Shown piece by piece: positions 59,330 to 64,000 of a DNA stretch of 64,000 bases (position 1 is its first letter; each line of letters opens with the position of its first letter). Source of the DNA: Neptunomonas qingdaonensis (GTDB taxonomy: Bacteria; Pseudomonadota; Gammaproteobacteria; Pseudomonadales; Balneatricaceae). The position numbers were made by a program, and so were the translations under genes. Under the pieces are notes generated by a model. The model was not told where the DNA came from. It saw only the letters and a program-made list of their open reading frames with translations, and did not search any database. The DNA lies in NCBI RefSeq assembly GCF_900113275.1, contig NZ_FOOU01000008.1:1-64000 (forward strand), written 5' to 3'.

Positions 59330-60871
59330 ATGGAATTTATTACACTGGTAGCTGGTAGTTTTTCAACTCTGCTTAATCCTATGGTACTGGCCTACGTGGT
59401 AGCAGGTTTTCTCATCGGTACTATTTTTTCCGCCATCCCGGGGCTGACCGCAACCTTGGCGTTAGCGTTGCTATTGCCTCTGACATACAGTCTGGATGTC
59501 ACCACCGCATTAATGGCCTGCTCGAGTATCTATATGGCGGGAATGTGTGGTGGCAGCATCACGGCCACAACGATAAACATTCCCGGGGCGCCGTCATCAA
59601 TGATGACAGCTCTGGATGGCTATCCACTTCAGAAGCAAGGCAAAGGCGCATTAGCGCTGGGTCATGCGGCTTTCGGTTCTATGGTGGGCGGCGCGTTAGG
59701 TGCCATTTTACTGATCGCCATCGCACCATTTATTGCCAAAGCATCACTGCTGGTGCAAACCACCGGTAAATTTTCACTGTTGGCTTTTGCGATTATCGTT
59801 ATCGTTATCGCTCAACGCGGAAAAATGATCAAAGCGGCCATGGCAGCATGCATCGGTTTAATGTTGGCAACGATAGGTCTGGATGCGATGGAACCGGTCA
59901 CTCGTTTCACATTCGGATTAAGCGATCTTACCGCAGGTATCGATCTGATGCCGGTGATTATCGGTACCTTTGCCATTAGTGAAATATTGACTCAGGCTAA
60001 TGCTGCAAAAGAGGCTCGTCAAACCACAGAAGCCATGAGTAGTGTTAAAATCAGACGTCGGGATTTCATTCCGCCATTAGCGTCTATTCGCGAAATTGGT
60101 ATCGTTTGTTACGTCAAGTCGGCGTTGATTGGTTATTCTGTCGGTACGCTTCCAGGGGCTGGTGGATCTATGGGCAGCTTCCTTGCTTACGTTGAAACAG
60201 TTCGCACCTCATCAAACCCTGAAAGCTTCGGTAAAGGTAATCCTAAAGGGATCGCTGCGTCCGAAACCGCCAATAATGCGGTTTGTGGTGGCGCTTTAGT
60301 GCCGATGCTAACGTTTGGTATTCCGGGTGACCCGATCACTGCGATCATGCTCGGCGTGCTCGTTATCAACGGGATTCAACCTGGCCCTCAGTTGATGTCT
60401 GGGCAAGCTGATTTGATTGCGCCGATGCTAGCCTCTTTATTATTTAGTGCGGTCGTATTGATTCCATTAACGCTGTTCTTACTCGGTCCTTATTTCATTA
60501 AGATTGTCGCGATCCGTAAGGATGTCCTCTATGGTGCTATCGCTCTGCTCGCGGTGGTAGGCAGCTATGTTGCTACTTACTCAACCTTCCAAATGATCAT
60601 GGCGTTGGTAATGGGGGTAGTGGCGTACTACATGAGAAAGAATGACTTCCCGGTGATAACACTGTTGCTTGGGTTTATTCTCGGCCCGAACCTAGAAGAG
60701 TTTTTGCGCCGTGCGCTGGCTCTCTCTAATGGCAATCCAATGACGTTCTTTACTAATCTGGATAGTTTGTTCTTTGTCGTTCTCACGTTGGTTTTCGTTT
60801 ATTTCCTCGCGATCAAAAAACCAATTAAGAATCCAGTGAACGCTGTTGAAAGCGTTGCTGAGAGCACTTAA
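59330..60871 (+). CDS. tctA: TctA large membrane subunit
   Basis: The 513-aa product has about ten to twelve membrane segments and the TctA signatures GTIFSAIPGLTATLALALLL and GGSITATTINIPGAPSSMM, with a second GTLPGAGGSMGSFLAY and GIPGDPITAIMLG region. It couples carboxylate uptake to ion flow. Start three bases after the tctB stop. A hairpin at 60883 follows. Confidence 0.93.
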   Translation: MEFITLVAGSFSTLLNPMVLAYVVAGFLIGTIFSAIPGLTATLALALLLPLTYSLDVTTALMACSSIYMAGMCGGSITATTINIPGAPSSMMTALDGYPLQKQGKGALALGHAAFGSMVGGALGAILLIAIAPFIAKASLLVQTTGKFSLLAFAIIVIVIAQRGKMIKAAMAACIGLMLATIGLDAMEPVTRFTFGLSDLTAGIDLMPVIIGTFAISEILTQANAAKEARQTTEAMSSVKIRRRDFIPPLASIREIGIVCYVKSALIGYSVGTLPGAGGSMGSFLAYVETVRTSSNPESFGKGNPKGIAASETANNAVCGGALVPMLTFGIPGDPITAIMLGVLVINGIQPGPQLMSGQADLIAPMLASLLFSAVVLIPLTLFLLGPYFIKIVAIRKDVLYGAIALLAVVGSYVATYSTFQMIMALVMGVVAYYMRKNDFPVITLLLGFILGPNLEEFLRRALALSNGNPMTFFTNLDSLFFVVLTLVFVYFLAIKKPIKNPVNAVESVAEST

Positions 60872-60882
60872 TGGCGTCACCC

Positions 60883-60915
60883 AGCCCGGCCACTTAGGCT
60901 GGCCGTGCCGGGGCT
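60883..60915 (+). terminator. Hairpin after tctA
   Basis: AGCCCGGC and GCCGGGGCT pair around an inner GGCC/GGCC stem. It lacks a U-run, so it likely trims or stabilises the tctCBA transcript rather than stopping it fully. Confidence 0.55.
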
Positions 60916-60976
60916 CATCTTTAAGTCCGTTAACACACAACCCTTACTCTATTATTTACAAAGTAGGAGCAAAAGT

Positions 60977-62554
60977 ATGCAACCCAAAGGTCAACAACTC
61001 ATTGGTCTAGATGCCTTTTTCGCAGCAGGGGCTCCCATTCATGCCGTCAATCCTGCCAGCGGTGAACAGCTTGAGCCTGCTTATGCCAGTGGCGGTTTTG
61101 CAGAAGTTAATCGAGCATGCGAGTTAGCCGAGTCGGCAAGTGTCGCTTTTCGCACTTCATCGCTGCAACAGCGCGCGACATTTTTGGAAACTATCGCAGA
61201 CCAGATAGAGGCGATCGGCGATGAGCTGATCCAGCGCGGAATGCTTGAATCGGGCCTTCCTCGCGCCCGGTTAGAAGGCGAGCGCGGCCGAACTTGTGGG
61301 CAGTTAAGGCTGTTCGCATCCGTCGTCCGCGCGGGTGAATGGTTAGATGTCCGTATTGATCCTGCTTTGCCAGAGCGTCAACCATTACCCAGAGTTGATC
61401 TGCGTCAGCAGCATATCGCCCTTGGTCCGGTTGTAGTGTTTGGTGCCAGTAACTTCCCGCTAGCCTTCAGCGTTGCGGGTGGAGACACCGCCTCAGCGTT
61501 AGCTGCCGGTTGTCCGGTGATTGTTAAAGCGCATTCTGCCCACCCTGGTACTTCTGAACTGGTAGGGCGAGCGGTGCAGGCAGCAATCAAGGAGTGTCAG
61601 ATGCCGGAGGGGGTGTTTTCACTGTTATTTGGTTCCGGCTTCGAGGTTGGACAAGCATTGGTCTCTGATCCTCGGGTAAAGGCCGTCGGTTTTACCGGTT
61701 CACGGAGTGGTGGTATGGCGTTAATGGCGACAGCCCAAACGCGTCTTCAGCCGATTCCTGTTTATGCGGAAATGAGCAGCATCAACCCGGTATTTTTATT
61801 ACCTGAAGCTCTCCAGTCACGGACTCAGGCATTGGCTGAAGGTTTTATCGGCTCATTGTCGATGGGAGCCGGCCAGTTCTGTACCAGCCCTGGTTTGGTC
61901 ATTGCCATCCGCAGTTCAGCGCTTGACACCTTTGTAGCAGCGACCAGTAAAGTGATTTCCGGTATCGCGACTCAGACCATGCTGACACCGGGAATTCATA
62001 GCGCATACGAGCAAGGCGTCAAAGCACTGTCTGATAACGTGGGTGTTCGCTCGCTCGGTAACGGCGACGCGAGTGACGCTCCCAACCAATGCCAAGCGAC
62101 CCTGTTTACCACTTCTGCAGAGGTGTTCCTTAATGATGATCGACTGCAGGACGAGGTGTTCGGCGCTTGCTCTTTATTGATCGAATGCGACGATATGGCG
62201 CAAGTAAAGTCCGTTGCAGAAAAGCTGGAAGGGCAGTTAACGGCGACTATTCAGATGGAAGAGGGCGATATTGAGCAGGCTAAGCTACTACTGCCAGCCT
62301 TGGAAGAAAGGGCGGGTCGGGTGTTAGTGAATGGCTGGCCAACCGGGGTTGAAGTGTGCCATGCCATGGTTCATGGCGGACCGTTTCCTGCCACCTCAGA
62401 CTCGCGGACGACCTCAGTCGGAAGTGCCGCAATTTATCGCTTTTTGCGTCCTGTGTGCTACCAAAATATGCCTCAAGCCTTGTTGCCTGAAGTACTGCGC
62501 GATGGAAATCCGTTGAAAGTGTCTCAGTTAATGGATGGCAAGAGAGTCGTCTAA
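60977..62554 (+). CDS. Aldehyde dehydrogenase, ketoglutarate-semialdehyde type
   Basis: I chose ATG 60977, preceded by TAGGAGC, over an in-frame start 72 bases upstream. The 525-aa product has [20 protein letters not shown] (cofactor-binding region), the catalytic Glu in YAEMSSINP and Cys in [11 protein letters not shown]. This is the NADP-dependent KGSADH subfamily, which oxidises 2-oxoglutarate semialdehyde in sugar-acid and hydroxyproline pathways. With TctCBA, RraA and 2-hydroxyacid dehydrogenase genes around it, a sugar-acid or hydroxy-dicarboxylate pathway is inferred. Confidence 0.9.
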   Translation: MQPKGQQLIGLDAFFAAGAPIHAVNPASGEQLEPAYASGGFAEVNRACELAESASVAFRTSSLQQRATFLETIADQIEAIGDELIQRGMLESGLPRARLEGERGRTCGQLRLFASVVRAGEWLDVRIDPALPERQPLPRVDLRQQHIALGPVVVFGASNFPLAFSVAGGDTASALAAGCPVIVKAHSAHPGTSELVGRAVQAAIKECQMPEGVFSLLFGSGFEVGQALVSDPRVKAVGFTGSRSGGMALMATAQTRLQPIPVYAEMSSINPVFLLPEALQSRTQALAEGFIGSLSMGAGQFCTSPGLVIAIRSSALDTFVAATSKVISGIATQTMLTPGIHSAYEQGVKALSDNVGVRSLGNGDASDAPNQCQATLFTTSAEVFLNDDRLQDEVFGACSLLIECDDMAQVKSVAEKLEGQLTATIQMEEGDIEQAKLLLPALEERAGRVLVNGWPTGVEVCHAMVHGGPFPATSDSRTTSVGSAAIYRFLRPVCYQNMPQALLPEVLRDGNPLKVSQLMDGKRVV

Positions 62555-62563
62555 AGGTCTGAT

Positions 62564-62592
62564 AAGCGAGACCATCTGCTGTGGTCTCGCTT
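62564..62592 (+). terminator. Rho-independent terminator of the tct/ALDH cluster
   Basis: AAGCGAGACCA and TGGTCTCGCTT form a perfect 11-bp stem followed by a short T-run. It closes the plus-strand cluster and faces the convergent SDR gene. Confidence 0.9.
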
Positions 62593-62663
62593 TTTGTACA
62601 TTCATATTTTGGAACTAAGCATGGATTCTTCCCTTAAGAGCAGGGGAAATGCTGTTCTCCCGT

Positions 62664-63341
62664 TTACCACGCAATCCTGCTGCCGTCGTAATCAAAGTAG
62701 CCTTTGTTCATATCCGCTGGATAGGCAGGACTAATCTGATCTACTACCTTTCGCATACCTGCCACGCTGGTGGCTATGTCGATATCGCCCTCGGGACCTC
62801 CCATATCTGTTCTTACATGCCCGGGATGCAACAGCAGGCAACTGATTTCCATGGCTTCCTGGTCTTTTGCAAAGCAGCGTACCGCCATATTCAGTGCCGT
62901 TTTTGATGAACGATAAGCGTAGGCTCCTGCTCCATTGACAGCGAGTGAGGCCATCTTGCTGGTGGTGAAGGCCATCACTTTGCGTTCCGATAACCTCACG
63001 TTTTCTACCAGGGCTTCTGCGATACGGATAGGTGCGATGCAGTTGATTTCAAACGAACGTAGCCAGTCGCGGTTGTCGACCTGCTCGAGGGTTTGGCTTT
63101 TATCCAGATAAACCCCGGCGTTATTCCAGACAATATCGATCGGGATGCCGGCTAGTGTTGATGTTAACGCTTTGATGGATGCTGGATTGCTTAGGTCCAG
63201 AGTCACGGCTTCTGCTCCTTCTGCTAATGACTCGTCCGGGCTACGGCTGGCCGCAAAAACGCGCCATCCGTCCCGTCGATAGGATCGTGCCAAAGCAAGA
63301 CCGATACCCCGGTTAGCACCGGTAATTAATATAGTGGGCAT
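62664..63341 (-). CDS. Short-chain dehydrogenase/reductase
   Basis: The 225-aa product has the SDR cofactor motif TGANRGIG, NNAG and the catalytic YxxxK in AYRSSK, with a preceding Ser. It lacks a membrane segment. It is 24 bases downstream of the SnoaL-like gene on the same strand, so they are probably co-transcribed. The substrate is not predictable. Confidence 0.9.
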   Translation of the reverse strand: MPTILITGANRGIGLALARSYRRDGWRVFAASRSPDESLAEGAEAVTLDLSNPASIKALTSTLAGIPIDIVWNNAGVYLDKSQTLEQVDNRDWLRSFEINCIAPIRIAEALVENVRLSERKVMAFTTSKMASLAVNGAGAYAYRSSKTALNMAVRCFAKDQEAMEISCLLLHPGHVRTDMGGPEGDIDIATSVAGMRKVVDQISPAYPADMNKGYFDYDGSRIAW

Positions 63342-63365
63342 TTGATCAGGCTCCCTTTCAGTGAA

Positions 63366-63899
63366 TTATTGGTAAAGTGCCACTAGGCTATCGCTGAGTA
63401 GTTTAACATCCGGCATTGTTGCTTGAAGCTCTGATGAGAGAGCCCATGGGTATGGAAGCTTATCAAACCAGGATAATACGTCAGGCTGCAGCGCCTGAGG
63501 TAAAATAACCATATGCTCGATAGTAATGACCAGATGATTGGCGAGGCAAGGGACGTTCTTCTCAAAACCCCATTGATAGTCTCCATAGCCCAGCCGTAAA
63601 GATCCGGAGGTTTTTTCAGTCATGCACACTATCCAGCGGCAGTTGAGCTGATTTTGGTTTTGCTGCACCGTGTCAGTGAGACAAAGGGTATAAATATTTT
63701 CATAGGTGGTGTTGAATTCGCAGACCAGTGTCTGTGTGATGTTATCCAACCCCGTCACCTTGGCGGGAAATGATATGTTGTCTGTTTGCACACTCATCTC
63801 GAGTGTGGCGTGCTGAGAAAACACACGTTTCATCAAATGCGGTTTGTTGTTGTCTTTGGCTTTTATATATTGGCTAATCAATATCTTATTGTTATTCAT
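63366..63899 (-). CDS. SnoaL/NTF2-like protein
   Basis: The 177-aa product has the cone-like NTF2 pattern: an N-terminal helix with DNNKPHLMKRVFSQHATL, then beta strands (NCRWIVCMTE). SnoaL-like proteins include cyclases, isomerases and binding proteins, so the role is open. It precedes the SDR gene, and the pair may modify one substrate. Confidence 0.65.
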   Translation of the reverse strand: MNNNKILISQYIKAKDNNKPHLMKRVFSQHATLEMSVQTDNISFPAKVTGLDNITQTLVCEFNTTYENIYTLCLTDTVQQNQNQLNCRWIVCMTEKTSGSLRLGYGDYQWGFEKNVPCLANHLVITIEHMVILPQALQPDVLSWFDKLPYPWALSSELQATMPDVKLLSDSLVALYQ

Positions 63900-63935
63900 A
63901 GATATAGTTTCGGATGGTTTTACTTTGGTTGGACG

Positions 63936-63970
63936 GGAGGGCCTGGCGCTTTTCAGCGTTGCGGCCCTCC
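63936..63970. terminator. GC-rich hairpin near the right edge
   Basis: GGAGGGCC and GGCCCTCC pair, extended by an inner GCGCT/AGCG stem around a TTTC loop. It lies in the leader of the SnoaL-like gene or ends a transcript from the right. The window edge prevents deciding. Confidence 0.55.
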
Positions 63971-64000
63971 TTATGTTATCGCTGCGGCTCTATCTTATGG

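Overview
The window comes from a proteobacterial chromosome, most likely a marine gammaproteobacterium of the Oceanospirillales type. This is inference from gene content: PHA synthase and phasin, TRAP and tripartite tricarboxylate transporters, IbpA-type heat-shock proteins, and a long copper/silver resistance island. Base composition is mixed. AT-rich accessory DNA lies at 1-8000, and visibly GC-richer blocks lie at about 26900-34700. I saw no rRNA, tRNA or CRISPR array.

Left accessory region (1-8400): the end of an IS66-family element (1-309) interrupts the last gene of a minus-strand operon. That operon encodes a 1189-aa SIR2-domain protein, a TIR-like (DUF1863/ThsB-like) protein and a small third protein of which 40 codons remain. 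It looks like a Thoeris-related NAD-dependent antiphage module. Three unrecognised plus-strand genes follow. Next come direct and inverted 15-bp repeats and the first 32 codons of a TnsA-like endonuclease, which read as the remains of a Tn7-like transposon end.

8400-26800: a phasin gene with its terminator; a RAYT transposase relic and REP-like repeats; an ATGA-coupled three-gene operon with a DnaJ-type zinc finger; a LysR-controlled cluster (class V aminotransferase-fold enzyme, TAXI-TRAP transporter, UspA, cupin); a MerR-controlled mercury-type locus with a MerF fusion; an RsbQ-like hydrolase overlapping a PAS-GGDEF cyclase; a Spy/CpxP-like protein; an EEP-family enzyme; cardiolipin synthase; and a PGPGW membrane protein.

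26800-36000: PHA synthase, a TetR-controlled DevBCA/MacB-like exporter, an SLC13-type permease flanked by repeat sequences, and two small heat-shock proteins behind a sigma-32-like promoter.

36400-53700: a metal (copper/silver) island. It holds a CusCBA-type RND pump whose adaptor has a Met/Asp-rich tail, two monohaem lipocytochromes, several secreted Met/His-rich proteins, a CopA-type ATPase with a cupredoxin and small accessory proteins, a CusRS-type two-component system with a candidate CopR box, and a HupE/UreJ protein with its membrane-anchor partner.

53700-64000: a PAS-GGDEF cyclase, then a FadR-type regulator controlling a likely hydroxy-/keto-acid catabolic unit: 2-hydroxyacid dehydrogenase, RraA-like aldolase, TctCBA uptake system and a ketoglutarate-semialdehyde-type dehydrogenase. 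An SDR enzyme and a SnoaL-like protein close the window.
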